64,000 nucleotides of DNA from Haematospirillum sp. H4485 (GTDB lineage: Bacteria; Pseudomonadota; Alphaproteobacteria; Rhodospirillales; Rhodospirillaceae). Below the pieces are notes generated by a model. That model had not been told where the DNA came from and made no database searches. It saw only the letters and a program-made list of their open reading frames with translations. Positions 53,124 to 62,548 of this stretch are shown here, in pieces. The stretch lies in assembly GCF_012102745.1 (NCBI RefSeq), contig NZ_JAAVSY010000004.1, forward strand, positions 97,147 to 161,146, in the 5' to 3' direction. Each line of letters opens with the position of its first letter. The stretch's first letter is position 1. A program made the position numbers and the translations under genes.

Positions 53124-53207
53124 GGGAACTTTAGAAATCCAGATGAAGAATGATCCGACCGCTTCTAGCAGACCAGAACACGAAAGTCATGGCCAACCTT
53201 GCCCCAA

Positions 53208-53513
53208 CTAGGCAGGACACGTTGCATATGTGCTTTCAAAATCAGCCGCTACGCGCTGGTCCCGCAAGGGGCGAACCCGGCGAATGGATTCCTCATAAAG
53301 GGGGTGCTTCTTGTAGGCATCCAGATCTTCAAGGGAATCAAACTCGCAATAGACGACAACATCCATCTCACGGGACAGCGTATCGCGTTTCGTATTATAG
53401 CAAACCTCGAAATTATGAGCCCCGGGAATACCAGCCAGAATCTCCAGCCCTTCCTTGATGGCTGGCAGGTACGCTGGATCCTTGGCGCTGAACAGAACAA
53501 CGTGGCGAATCAC
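53208..53513 (-). CDS. Dabb (stress-responsive A/B barrel) domain protein
   Basis: This 101-residue single-domain protein starts MIRHVVLFSAKDPAYLPAIKEGLEIL. The pattern HVVLF, GLEIL..IPGAHNFEVCYN, DVVVYCEFDSLEDLDAYKKHPLYEE is characteristic of the dimeric Dabb ferredoxin-like fold. The substrate is unknown. It lies between prmA and the UvrD helicase with spacers of about 85 and 108 bases, so it may be its own unit. Confidence 0.9.
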   Translation of the reverse strand: MIRHVVLFSAKDPAYLPAIKEGLEILAGIPGAHNFEVCYNTKRDTLSREMDVVVYCEFDSLEDLDAYKKHPLYEESIRRVRPLRDQRVAADFESTYATCPA

Positions 53514-53621
53514 GATCTCGTCTCCGGAAAATACAAGGGATGAAAAAAGACAGGAAAGGGTATCATAATCCAGCGAACCCGCAGGAAAAACACATCCGAG
53601 CCGGACATTGGCAAGATCCCG

Positions 53622-55904
53622 TCAGAAGGGAACATCCCCCCCATCATCTGCCGAGGATGCATTTACAAAACTGGCCAGAACACGCTTGACGCCTGCTTTG
53701 TCGAACGCAACTTCCAGCTTGTCCCCCTCGACCGCGAGAACTGTACCCGGTCCAAACTTCTGGTGAAAAACACGATTCCCAAGGGACCAGCCACCAGCAG
53801 GTTTTGCCGACGCCGCCCGTGAAGACAATGACACACCAGAACCAGCCCGGGAAGAAAACGACTGGCGGTAATAGCCCATGGACGCCGCACCGGTGTCAGA
53901 GCGCTCCTCAACACACTCCTGCGGCAATTCCCCGATAAAGCGCGATGGCAGGCACTGCTGCCAATCACGAAATATACGACGCTGAGAGGCATGGCTGATA
54001 AAAACCCGCCGACGGGCCCGGGTCAACCCGACATAAGCCAACCGGCGCTCTTCTTCCAAGGATTGCTGGCCACCATCATCCAAGGCCCGACGATTGGGAA
54101 AAACGTCTTCCTCCCACCCCGGCAGGAAAACCGTATCGAACTCAAGACCCTTGGCGGCGTGCAGGGTCATCAGCGTTACGCTCTCTCCCGTTCCGGCCTT
54201 GCTGTCATTTTCCATAACCAAGGCTACATGCTCCAGAAACTCCTCCAGAGCTTCATAATCCTCCAGCCCACGGACAAATTCCTGCAGGTTCTCCACACGC
54301 CCCGGCGCCTCGGGGGTCTTGTCGCGTTTCCACATCTCCATATACCCGGACCCATCCAGAACCATGGACGCCAGCTCGGATGGAGGCAAGGAAAGCCGCA
54401 AGGTCGCCCATTCATCAAGACGGGCGATAAAATCAGCCAGAACCGCCCGGGGACGGGGCTTCATCTCATCGGTTCCAATAACAGAACGGGCTGCATCCAG
54501 AAGAGACAGGCTTCCGGCACGGGCCACGCGGTGAACAACCTGAAGGGCCGCATCCCCCAAACCACGCTTGGGCGTATTGATAATCCGTTCAAACGCCAGA
54601 TCATCTTGTGGCTGACAGATCAAACGCAAATAGGCCAAGATATCCCGAATTTCCAGACGCTCGTAGAATCGCAGCCCCCCAACCATCCGGTAGGGGGTTC
54701 CTGTCGCAATCAGACGTTCTTCAAATTCACGGGTCTGGAACCCGGCCCGCACCAGTATCGCCATACTGGACAAGGACTCACCGTGTCGGCGCAGATCCTC
54801 TACTTGACTGACAACGGTCCGCGCCTCCGCAGAGCCATCCCACACAGCAGACACCACTATCTTCTCACCACGTTCGGTACTACCTGCCGCGTACAAATCC
54901 TTGCCCAGGCGACTGCTGTTATGGCGAATCAAGGCAGAAGCCGCACCCAGGATAACCGGAGTGGAACGATAATTACGTTCCAAGCGCACAACCGTTGCAC
55001 CGGGAAAATCGTGTTCAAATTTCAGGATATTACCGACTTCAGCCCCGCGCCACGAGTAGATCGACTGATCATCATCACCAACACAGCAAATATTACCGTG
55101 CCCCTGCGCCAGAAGACGCAGCCACAGGTACTGGGCCACGTTGGTATCCTGATATTCATCAACCAGAATATAGCGGAACTGCTGCTGATAGCCCTGCAAG
55201 ATATCCGGACAAGATCGGAACAGCGACAACACATGCAGCAAAAGATCGCCGAAATCACAGGCATTGAGTTCCATCAGGCGCGCCTGATAGGACCGGTACA
55301 AATCCTTCCCTGTCCCGCCAGCCAGACTACCAATCTCAAGAGCAGGGACGTCATGCGGCGTCCAGCCGCGATCTTTCCAACGCTGAAGAATGGCCATCAC
55401 CATGGGAACCGGCCACTTCTTGAGATCAAGACCAGCCTCCAGCATCAAGGCTTTCAGAACCCTCTGCTGATCATCGGTGTCCAGTATGGAAAAGCCGCTG
55501 CGCAGCCCGACCTGCTCCCCATGCCGACGGAGAATCTTCACACACAGGGCATGGAAAGTCCCCAGCCAGACCTGATCCGCTGTCGGCCCCAGCAAGGCCG
55601 ACACCCTTTCCCGCATTTCGCGGGCAGCACGGTTGGTAAAGGTGACGGCCATAATCTGCCATGGGCGGGCCAGATGCGTACCCGCAATATGTGTCAGACG
55701 GGCTGTCAACACCCGGGTTTTGCCTGTACCAGCCCCGGACAGGACCAGAAGCGGGCCTTCGGTCGTCGTGACCGCCCGCAACTGCTCGGGGTTAAGTCCG
55801 TCAAGCCAAGGTGTCGCAACCGGCTCCTGGTCCGCATCAGCAGGGGAGAAGGGAGTGTTGCTGTCATCAGCAAGGTCAAAAGGATCGCTATTCATGCCGG
55901 TCAC
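53622..55904 (-). CDS. uvrD: ATP-dependent DNA helicase of the UvrD/PcrA family
   Basis: This superfamily 1A helicase has 760 residues from a GTG at 55902-55904; an ATG three codons later is an alternative. Motif Q/I reads LNPEQLRAV and LSGAGTGKTRVLTARL (about residues 38-70). Motif Ia is VTFTNRAAREM, motif II LVDEYQDTN, motif III CCVGDDDQSIYSWRGAE, motif IV LERNYRST, motif V MTLHAAKGLEFDTVFLPG and motif VI EEERRLAYVGLTRARRRV. The C-terminus carries a Tudor-like segment (RVFHQKFGPGTVLAVEGDKLEVAF), used for RNA-polymerase contact. Role: nucleotide excision and mismatch repair. Confidence 0.95.
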   Translation of the reverse strand: MTGMNSDPFDLADDSNTPFSPADADQEPVATPWLDGLNPEQLRAVTTTEGPLLVLSGAGTGKTRVLTARLTHIAGTHLARPWQIMAVTFTNRAAREMRERVSALLGPTADQVWLGTFHALCVKILRRHGEQVGLRSGFSILDTDDQQRVLKALMLEAGLDLKKWPVPMVMAILQRWKDRGWTPHDVPALEIGSLAGGTGKDLYRSYQARLMELNACDFGDLLLHVLSLFRSCPDILQGYQQQFRYILVDEYQDTNVAQYLWLRLLAQGHGNICCVGDDDQSIYSWRGAEVGNILKFEHDFPGATVVRLERNYRSTPVILGAASALIRHNSSRLGKDLYAAGSTERGEKIVVSAVWDGSAEARTVVSQVEDLRRHGESLSSMAILVRAGFQTREFEERLIATGTPYRMVGGLRFYERLEIRDILAYLRLICQPQDDLAFERIINTPKRGLGDAALQVVHRVARAGSLSLLDAARSVIGTDEMKPRPRAVLADFIARLDEWATLRLSLPPSELASMVLDGSGYMEMWKRDKTPEAPGRVENLQEFVRGLEDYEALEEFLEHVALVMENDSKAGTGESVTLMTLHAAKGLEFDTVFLPGWEEDVFPNRRALDDGGQQSLEEERRLAYVGLTRARRRVFISHASQRRIFRDWQQCLPSRFIGELPQECVEERSDTGAASMGYYRQSFSSRAGSGVSLSSRAASAKPAGGWSLGNRVFHQKFGPGTVLAVEGDKLEVAFDKAGVKRVLASFVNASSADDGGDVPF

Positions 55905-55959
55905 TATAGGGGTTCCTGTTCATCGAAACAGCCCTAAAACGCCATCGGGATCATCCATA

Positions 55960-58900
55960 CTAGACCTTGAAGTACTTGGCCTGGGGATGATGCAGGACAA
56001 TGGCGCTGGTGGATTGCTCGGGGTGCAGCTGGTCCCCTTCACTCATCTCCAGACCCAAGCGGCCTGCACCCAGCAAATCCAGCAGCTTCTCCTGATCGGC
56101 CATATTGGGACAGGCCGGATACCCAAAGGAATAGCGGGCACCCCGGTAGCCCTGCTTGAGCAGGTCGGCAATATCGCGGGCATCTTCGGCAGCAAATCCC
56201 AACTCTGCTCTTATCCGCTTGTGCACGTACTCAGCCATGGCTTCCGCCATTTCCACTGAAAGGCCATGCAGGTACAAATAATCCTGGTATCGGTTTTCGG
56301 AGAACCAGTGTCTCGCCACATCAGACACATGACTGCCCATCGTAACAACCTGCAGGGCGACGACATCGCGGGGGCCATCGGCATCAAGCTCCCGAACAAA
56401 ATCGGCCAGACACAGGCCCCCCTTAAAACGCTGGCGCGGAAATGTAAACCGGGCTGCCTCACGCAGGCCATCTTCGTGGAAAAGGATAACAGTGTCCCCT
56501 TCACTACCTGCCTTCCAGTACCCGTAGGCCGCCTTGGGGTGCAAGATAGTCTCGGTATTACAGATATCAAGCATCCGTTGCAGGATGGGGCGCACCTCGT
56601 CCCGGGTCCATGCCCGCCATTCCGCGCGGTCACGTCCCTGTTTGCGGAATCCCCACTGGAACTGATACAACATCACTTCATTCAGATAAGGTACAAGAGC
56701 CTTGATCGGCACCTGCTCCACCAACGCTGCACCCCAGAAAGGCGGTACCGGCAAAGTAGACGTTGCGGCCAGTTCCTGCCGACGCAGGGAGACTTCGTTC
56801 CAGTCCACCGGCCGTTCCGCCATTGTATGCACAGCGACTTTTGCGGTCTCTGCAGCCGGGTGAGTGGATCGCGAAGGACGCCCTGCCCGCTTGACCCTGG
56901 CGGCCTCCACATGCTCTGCAAAGCGCCCCTCCACCACCTTGGCCATCAGGTCCAGGCCATCAAACGCATCCCGCGCATAGGCTACCAGCCCATTATTCCC
57001 GTTGGCGGCATAAGCTTCGGAACAGTCTGTTTCCACAAACGCCCGTGTCAAGGCTGCCCCACCCAGCATAACCGGGATGGACAGTCCCTGCCGGGCCATT
57101 TCTTCCAGGTTTTCCTTCATGATCACTGTTGATTTGACCAGCAGGCCAGACATGCCTATGGCATCCGCATGATGCGCATGGGCAGCCTCAATAATGGCCG
57201 AAACCGGCTGCTTGATGCCAAGGTTGATGACCCGGTATCCATTGTTGGTCAGGATGATATCAACCAGATTCTTGCCGATATCGTGCACATCGCCCTTCAC
57301 GGTGGCCAGCACCAGTGTTCCCCTGCTCTGGCCATCGGTCTTTTCCATAAAGGGTTCCAGCCATGATACCGCAGCTTTCATGGTCTCGGCAGATTGCAGG
57401 ACAAACGGCAACTGCATTTGGCCTGCCCCGAACAATTCACCGACTTCCTTCATGCCATCCAGAAGATAGATATTGATGATGTCCAGGGGCGGATGGACCT
57501 TCATCGCCTCTTCCAGGTCCACCTCCAGCCCCTGACGATCCCCGTCGATAATACGCTGGCGCAACCGTTCTTCCACGGTTGTGGCCACCACAGCCGTTGG
57601 GCCGGACACCCCCTCCCGGTCACGGAACAGGGCAATAAAAGCATGCAGGGGATCATAGCCCGGCGCACGACGGTCAAAGATCAGGTCTTCGGCGCACTTG
57701 ACCTCTTCCGGAGCCAGTTTGTGCAACGGCATGATCTTGGACACGTGCACAATGGCACCGGTCATACCACGCTTGACCGCATGGTGCAGGAAAACCGAAT
57801 TAAGGACCTGTCGTGCCAATGGTTTCAAGCCAAAGGAAATATTGGAAAGACCGAGAATAATCTGGCATTCCGGCAGGATACGGGCAATGTCCTCTATGGC
57901 ATCCAGGGTCTCCATCCCCAAGCGCCGGTCATCATCATTTCCGGTACAAATGGTAAATGTCAGGGGATCAAACATCAGGTCAGAGGCTGGCAACCCATGG
58001 CGCGTACAGGCAAAGTCATAGAGACGCCGGGCAACCCTGACCTTGCCGGCACAATCTTTTGCCATGCCGTCCTCATCAATGGTCAGGGCAATCACCGAGG
58101 CACCAAATCGGCGGGCCAGCCGCACCCGGTCTGCTGCATGCCCCTCTCCATCCTCGAAGTTGATGGAATTGATAACGGCCTTGCCGCCATACAGCTTCAA
58201 CGCCGCTTCAATCACCGGGGTTTCCGTGGAATCAATCACCAAGGGCGCGTTGACAGTCCCCCGCATCCGGCTGACAACCGCCAACATGTCTGCTGTTTCA
58301 TTGCGCCCGACAAATGCTGTGCAAACATCCAGGGTATTGGATCCCTCCCGCACCTGTTCACGGCCCATGGCCACCGCACCGTCCCAGTCCTCTGCCTCCT
58401 GGAGCTGGCGGAACTTCTTGGATCCATTGGCGTTGCAGCGCTCTCCGATCGACAGGAACGCATTTTCCTGACGCAGATCAACCCGGCTGTAAAGCGAGGC
58501 AACAGCCGGCACCCAGTGGAACTGCCGACGGACAGGAGCAGGACGCAGCGAAGCATCGCCCATACGCCGCAACATGGTATCAACAGCCATGGTATGCGCT
58601 GGCGTTGATCCACAACAGGACCCGACAATATTAACACCATCTTCCCTGATAAAACGTTCATGCCAGCTGGCCAGTTCCGGCGGTGTCAGGGGATAAAACG
58701 TCTTTCCGTCTCTCAACTCGGGAAGGCCGGCATTGGGCTGCAATGATATGTATCCCGGCCAATTCTCTGACAGCCAGCGCACATGCTCTGCCATTTCCGC
58801 AGGACCAGTCGCACAGTTCAGGCCCAGACAATCAACACCCAATGCATGGGCCACCGTTGCAGCAGCACCAATATCGGTCCCGACAAGAAGCGTCCCCGTA

Positions 58901-59487
58901 GTTTCAACGGTCACCTGCAGCAAAATTGGTATGTAGCGCCCCGCATCCTCCCGCGCTGCCTTCACACCATTCACAGCGGCCTTGAACTGAAGGGGGTCCT
59001 GGCATGTTTCAATCAACACCGCATCACAGCCACCGGCAATCAAGCCACGGGCCTGCACGATATAGGCCGTTTCCAGACTGTCGTAATCAATATGCCCAAG
59101 GCTTGGAAGCTTTGTACCAGGCCCAATCCCCCCAAGGACAAAGCGGTTGCGCCCGTCACCGGCAAACTGTTCCGCAGCCTCACGAGCTATCTCAACCGCC
59201 CTTCTGTTTATCTCTTCTGCCCGATCCTGAAGATCAAACTCTGCCAAGGTTACAGGACTGGCACCAAAAGTATTGGACTGCACCATGTCCGCACCGGCAG
59301 CAAAATACCGCTCGTGGATTGAGCGCACCACGTCAGGACGTGTCAGGTTCAAAACCTCGGTACAATTTTCCCGGCCATCGTAGTCATCTTCCACAGTCAA
59401 GGGCATAGCCTGAACCAAGCTACCCATAGCCCCGTCACACAGGAGAACGCGCTCTTCAAGAGCATTCAGGAAATTACGCATTGGCAC
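55960..59487 (-). CDS. metH: Cobalamin-dependent methionine synthase
   Basis: The roughly 1175-residue enzyme methylates homocysteine with methyl-tetrahydrofolate. I use a GTG at 59485-59487 with GGAG six bases upstream; the ATG two codons later is equally possible. Modules in order are the homocysteine domain (LLCDGAMGS at the start, zinc Cys pair in IVGSCCGSTPAHT near residue 300), the pterin domain (FLSIGERCNANGSKKF), the B12 cap and the B12 domain (DVHDIGKNLVDIIL with the cobalt-ligating His), and the reactivation domain ending near PACPNMADQEKLLDLLG. metF lies 21 bases upstream and should supply the methyl donor. Confidence 0.97.
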   Translation of the reverse strand: MPMRNFLNALEERVLLCDGAMGSLVQAMPLTVEDDYDGRENCTEVLNLTRPDVVRSIHERYFAAGADMVQSNTFGASPVTLAEFDLQDRAEEINRRAVEIAREAAEQFAGDGRNRFVLGGIGPGTKLPSLGHIDYDSLETAYIVQARGLIAGGCDAVLIETCQDPLQFKAAVNGVKAAREDAGRYIPILLQVTVETTGTLLVGTDIGAAATVAHALGVDCLGLNCATGPAEMAEHVRWLSENWPGYISLQPNAGLPELRDGKTFYPLTPPELASWHERFIREDGVNIVGSCCGSTPAHTMAVDTMLRRMGDASLRPAPVRRQFHWVPAVASLYSRVDLRQENAFLSIGERCNANGSKKFRQLQEAEDWDGAVAMGREQVREGSNTLDVCTAFVGRNETADMLAVVSRMRGTVNAPLVIDSTETPVIEAALKLYGGKAVINSINFEDGEGHAADRVRLARRFGASVIALTIDEDGMAKDCAGKVRVARRLYDFACTRHGLPASDLMFDPLTFTICTGNDDDRRLGMETLDAIEDIARILPECQIILGLSNISFGLKPLARQVLNSVFLHHAVKRGMTGAIVHVSKIMPLHKLAPEEVKCAEDLIFDRRAPGYDPLHAFIALFRDREGVSGPTAVVATTVEERLRQRIIDGDRQGLEVDLEEAMKVHPPLDIINIYLLDGMKEVGELFGAGQMQLPFVLQSAETMKAAVSWLEPFMEKTDGQSRGTLVLATVKGDVHDIGKNLVDIILTNNGYRVINLGIKQPVSAIIEAAHAHHADAIGMSGLLVKSTVIMKENLEEMARQGLSIPVMLGGAALTRAFVETDCSEAYAANGNNGLVAYARDAFDGLDLMAKVVEGRFAEHVEAARVKRAGRPSRSTHPAAETAKVAVHTMAERPVDWNEVSLRRQELAATSTLPVPPFWGAALVEQVPIKALVPYLNEVMLYQFQWGFRKQGRDRAEWRAWTRDEVRPILQRMLDICNTETILHPKAAYGYWKAGSEGDTVILFHEDGLREAARFTFPRQRFKGGLCLADFVRELDADGPRDVVALQVVTMGSHVSDVARHWFSENRYQDYLYLHGLSVEMAEAMAEYVHKRIRAELGFAAEDARDIADLLKQGYRGARYSFGYPACPNMADQEKLLDLLGAGRLGLEMSEGDQLHPEQSTSAIVLHHPQAKYFKV

Positions 59488-59508
59488 ATCATGCTCCGGC
59501 AAACAGAA

Positions 59509-60387
59509 TCAGGGAGAAGAAAAGGCAGGAGGCCGGACACCCAAAGTATGGCAAATTGCAAAAACAAGATCGGCCCGGTTCAGGGTGTAGAAATGGAAAT
59601 GACGAACACCGTCACGCTGCAATTCCTCACACAGTTCGATCGCTGTTGTTGCGGCAACAAGCTCCCGCGTACGGTGGTCTTCATCCAGTCCCTCGAACCG
59701 ATCCCGCAGCCACGCCGGAATGGAAGTGCCACAGGCACGGGAAAACTTCACCACCTGGGAGAAATTGGTAACCGGAAGAATGCCTGGAACAATAGGGACC
59801 GAAATACCGGCCGACCTGGCCCGGTCAACAAAACGCCGGTACGTATCAGCATCGAAGAAGTACTGGGTAATGGCCCGGGTTGCACCGGCATCAATCTTGC
59901 GGCGCAAATTCTCCAGATCATCACGGGCTGAACGTGCAGCCGGATGGACTTCGGGATAGGCCGCAACGGAAATTTCAAAATCCGCAATCCGCCGCAACCC
60001 GGCAACCAGATCAACAGCAAAAGGATACCCGCCCGGATGAGGCATATACTCCACAGACCCCTCGGGTGGATCTCCACGCAGGGCGACAATATGCCGGATA
60101 CCGGCATCGCGGTAATCACGGGCAACAGCATCAATATCGTCCCGGGTGGCCTGCACACAGGTCAAATGCGCCGCCGCCGGAATGCCCCACTCTTTCTGAA
60201 GGCGGATCACGGTATCGTGTGTGCGTTCACGGGTTGATCCCCCAGCCCCATAGGTTACTGACACAAACAATGGCGCCAAAGGAGCCAGTCGCTTGACACA
60301 GCCCCAAAGGCTCTCCTGCATTTTTTCCGTTTTCGGCGGAAAAAACTCAAAACTGACCTGAAGCGCACGCTGTGTTGCCGTATGCAT
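59509..60387 (-). CDS. metF: Methylenetetrahydrofolate reductase
   Basis: This 292-residue FAD-dependent TIM-barrel enzyme makes 5-methyl-tetrahydrofolate for MetH. The start is the ATG at 60385-60387 (MHTATQRALQVSFEFFPPKT). Family landmarks are FEFFPPKTEKM, SVTYGAGGSTRERT, HLTCVQATRDDID, IVALRGDPPEG, and GATRAITQYFFDADTY. The C-terminal part is complete (HFYTLNRADLVFAICHTLGV). It lies 22 bases after the regulator-methyltransferase gene and is probably co-transcribed with it and metH. Confidence 0.97.
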   Translation of the reverse strand: MHTATQRALQVSFEFFPPKTEKMQESLWGCVKRLAPLAPLFVSVTYGAGGSTRERTHDTVIRLQKEWGIPAAAHLTCVQATRDDIDAVARDYRDAGIRHIVALRGDPPEGSVEYMPHPGGYPFAVDLVAGLRRIADFEISVAAYPEVHPAARSARDDLENLRRKIDAGATRAITQYFFDADTYRRFVDRARSAGISVPIVPGILPVTNFSQVVKFSRACGTSIPAWLRDRFEGLDEDHRTRELVAATTAIELCEELQRDGVRHFHFYTLNRADLVFAICHTLGVRPPAFSSP

Positions 60388-60409
60388 TCCCAATATACCC
60401 CACCCTGTA

Positions 60410-61381
60410 TTACTCAGACAAAGAACAAGTTTCCGCGCCTGGTCGTGCGGCCAGCCAGATCATAACCGTCAACATCCCGGGTTCTCTTTTCGTACCGGGA
60501 AGGGACACAGACCTTACTGGCTCCAATCCTGCCGCTATAAGCCAAGCGTGTATCTCGTGATCCGCGAAGCCCAATCTTAGGTGGTTGTGATCACAGCACA
60601 ACTCCTCATGATTATGGGGGGCAAAATCAACAAGGACCAGACGCCCCCCTGGGCGCAGAACACGTGCGGATTCGGCAATGACAGCGGATGGGGAGTCTGC
60701 GTAATGGAGAACCTGATGAACAGTAACCAGATCAGCCGCATGATCAGGAAATGGAAGGGCATACATATCACCTAGACGTACCGTACAGTGGCGCAGAGCT
60801 TCATCCGCCTCCAAGGCACTACGCGCCAAGGCAAGCATTTCCCGACTGAGGTCAAGGCCAACAGCTCTCCGGGCATGGCGACCCAGTAACCCCAGGATAC
60901 GGCCAGTTCCGGTTCCCACATCAATCATGTCCGTAAAGGGCTTCTGCAGGGCTATGTCAAGCAAGGTACCCTCGATCTCGGCTTCATCGACATGCAAGGT
61001 ACGAATTGCATTCCATTCACTGGCATTGGCACTGAAATATGCTTCTGCGATACGTCGACGTTCATCACGCAGTTGATCCAGCCGCGCACGGTCAGCCATC
61101 AGGACGCTATCCGAGGAGGGCAACAAACCGATGATCTGTGCAGCCAACTGCGCACCAACCCCATCTGGAGCCAAACGACAAAAAACACGGCTCCCCTCGC
61201 GGAAGCGTTCCAGAAGACCGCTGTCACACAATATTTTCAAATGACGGGAAATACGTGGCTGACTTTGACCAAGAATCCGGCAGAGATCGGAGACTGTTCG
61301 GTCACCATAAGCACAGAGCACCAGCAGACGAAGCCGGGTTTCCTCTCCCGCAGCCCGTAATCCAGCGAGAATATGCTCCAT
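60410..61381 (-). CDS. ArsR-family regulator fused to an AdoMet-dependent methyltransferase domain
   Basis: This 323-residue protein (ATG at 61379-61381, MEHILAGLRAAGEETRLRLL) has two parts. Residues 1-85 form an ArsR winged helix (ALCAYGDRTVSDLCRILGQSQPRISRHLKILCDSGLLERFREGSRVFCRLAP-type). Residues from about 140 form a class I methyltransferase fold with IDVGTGTGRILGLLG (motif I), AVGLDLSREMLALA, and VHQVLHYADSP then VLRPGGRLVLVDF. Position at the head of metF-metH suggests it senses AdoMet or S-adenosylhomocysteine and controls methionine-cycle genes; that ligand is inference. The metal-binding Cys pair of ArsR sensors is not evident. Confidence 0.88.
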   Translation of the reverse strand: MEHILAGLRAAGEETRLRLLVLCAYGDRTVSDLCRILGQSQPRISRHLKILCDSGLLERFREGSRVFCRLAPDGVGAQLAAQIIGLLPSSDSVLMADRARLDQLRDERRRIAEAYFSANASEWNAIRTLHVDEAEIEGTLLDIALQKPFTDMIDVGTGTGRILGLLGRHARRAVGLDLSREMLALARSALEADEALRHCTVRLGDMYALPFPDHAADLVTVHQVLHYADSPSAVIAESARVLRPGGRLVLVDFAPHNHEELCCDHNHLRLGFADHEIHAWLIAAGLEPVRSVSLPGTKREPGMLTVMIWLAARPGAETCSLSE

Positions 61382-61417
61382 CTTCAGGTCATCCCGCAGA
61401 AACAAAAGAGAACATAA

Positions 61418-61435
61418 GGATATATTTATATATCC
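61418..61435 (-). promoter_or_regulatory. Palindromic operator candidate for the arsR-metF-metH genes
   Basis: GGATATATTTATATATCC is a perfect inverted repeat (8-base arms, TT centre), 36 bases upstream of the regulator's start codon. Its position and symmetry fit a dimeric ArsR-type operator overlapping the promoter. It is unlike its surroundings and I found no second copy by eye. Confidence 0.55.
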
Positions 61436-61731
61436 ATGTGTCCAGCCCCTGTGTTTGTCTACAAGGGATTACAGTTGCGTGTGTCTATCCCGGCACGCTG
61501 TATTCCATATCTGTACAACTGACCCAATGTGGCTGGCTTTTTCAGGGGCCATGTGGTACCGCTGTGCAAGTATAAAGTGCCTTATTAAGCTGTTCACGGG
61601 TACACAACAACAAACTTCCATCATGCCGTGTGCGGGTATATCAGCTTATGGCTCCGCATCCAGCAAACAAGTAGAGTTAAAGGCAAAGATTTGGCAACGT
61701 CACACAGAGATAATAAACCGGGGATGCATTG
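61436..61731. other. Divergent promoter gap before mlaA
   Basis: This is the remainder of the roughly 350-base gap between the arsR-type gene (minus) and mlaA (plus). No supported gene or strong terminator is seen. It should contain the mlaA promoter. Confidence 0.4.
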
Positions 61732-62511
61732 ATGAGAACTGAGTTCTTCCCACGCATGAGGGTATTTCTCGCCGTTGCCTCGGTTGCTTTCATGTCGGCC
61801 TGCACAACGCATACCGATGAAGATGCCAACGATCCGATTGAACCCGTCAACAGAGCCGTACACGGTTTCAACAAGGCTGTTGATACTGTCGTGATACGGC
61901 CTGTTGCCTGGACCTACCGCGAAGTTATACCCGACCCGGTACAGGAAAGAATCGGCAACGGACTGCGCAACCTGAAAAGCCCTGTGATTCTGGCAAACGA
62001 TCTGATGCAGGGAGAATTCGACAACGCATGGGTAACGTTCATGCGCTTGCTGATCAACTCCACATGGGGCTTGGCAGGCCTGCACGATGTCGCCGGCGAA
62101 ATGGGCTTCACCTATCATAATGAAGATTTTGGCCAAACTTTGGCCGTCGCCGGTGTGGAGGAAGGCCCTTATCTGGTTTTGCCCATTCTTGGTCCTTCCA
62201 ATCCACGTGATACCGTCGGCCTTGTTGTTGACTGGATTATGGATCCCTTCCGGCTCTATACGGCAGCCAAGAATGTGGAAGAAGCCAACTACGTCAGAAC
62301 TGGCTTGCAGCTGATCGACACGCGTGCCGGACTAATCGACGTCCTGGATGATGTGGAAAAGACATCTCTGGATACGTACGTGTCCTACCGGACCCTTTAT
62401 CGCCAGAGGCGAGCCGCAGAAATCAAGAACCAGACGCTTGGGCATGAAGTGGACGGGGAAGCATTTGATTTCAATGATACACCAGAGCAGAGCACCCCTG
62501 CACCCAAGTAA
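61732..62511 (+). CDS. mlaA: Outer-membrane lipid-asymmetry lipoprotein MlaA (VacJ)
   Basis: This 259-residue lipoprotein starts at the ATG at 61732 (MRTEFFPRMRVFLAVASVAF), with a signal peptide ending in a lipobox FMSAC (lipidated Cys about residue 24). The mature part opens with NDPIEPVNRAVHGFNKAVDTVVIRPVAWTYREVIP, the VacJ hallmark, followed by NLKSPVILANDLMQGEF, LINSTWGLAGLHDVAGEMG and YLVLPILGPSNPRDTVG. MlaA removes misplaced phospholipids from the outer leaflet and hands them to MlaC, whose gene follows after 37 bases. Confidence 0.96.
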   Translation: MRTEFFPRMRVFLAVASVAFMSACTTHTDEDANDPIEPVNRAVHGFNKAVDTVVIRPVAWTYREVIPDPVQERIGNGLRNLKSPVILANDLMQGEFDNAWVTFMRLLINSTWGLAGLHDVAGEMGFTYHNEDFGQTLAVAGVEEGPYLVLPILGPSNPRDTVGLVVDWIMDPFRLYTAAKNVEEANYVRTGLQLIDTRAGLIDVLDDVEKTSLDTYVSYRTLYRQRRAAEIKNQTLGHEVDGEAFDFNDTPEQSTPAPK

Positions 62512-62548
62512 AATTGGTATGTAGAACCCATAGAGCAACACAGAACAC

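Noticed and set aside
53991..55937. A 648-codon open frame antisense to the UvrD helicase gene
   Set aside because: It is the mirror of a real helicase gene with all seven motifs; its translation is low in recognisable structure, rich in Gln/His/Arg, and has no ribosome site. Long antisense frames are a by-product of codon bias here.
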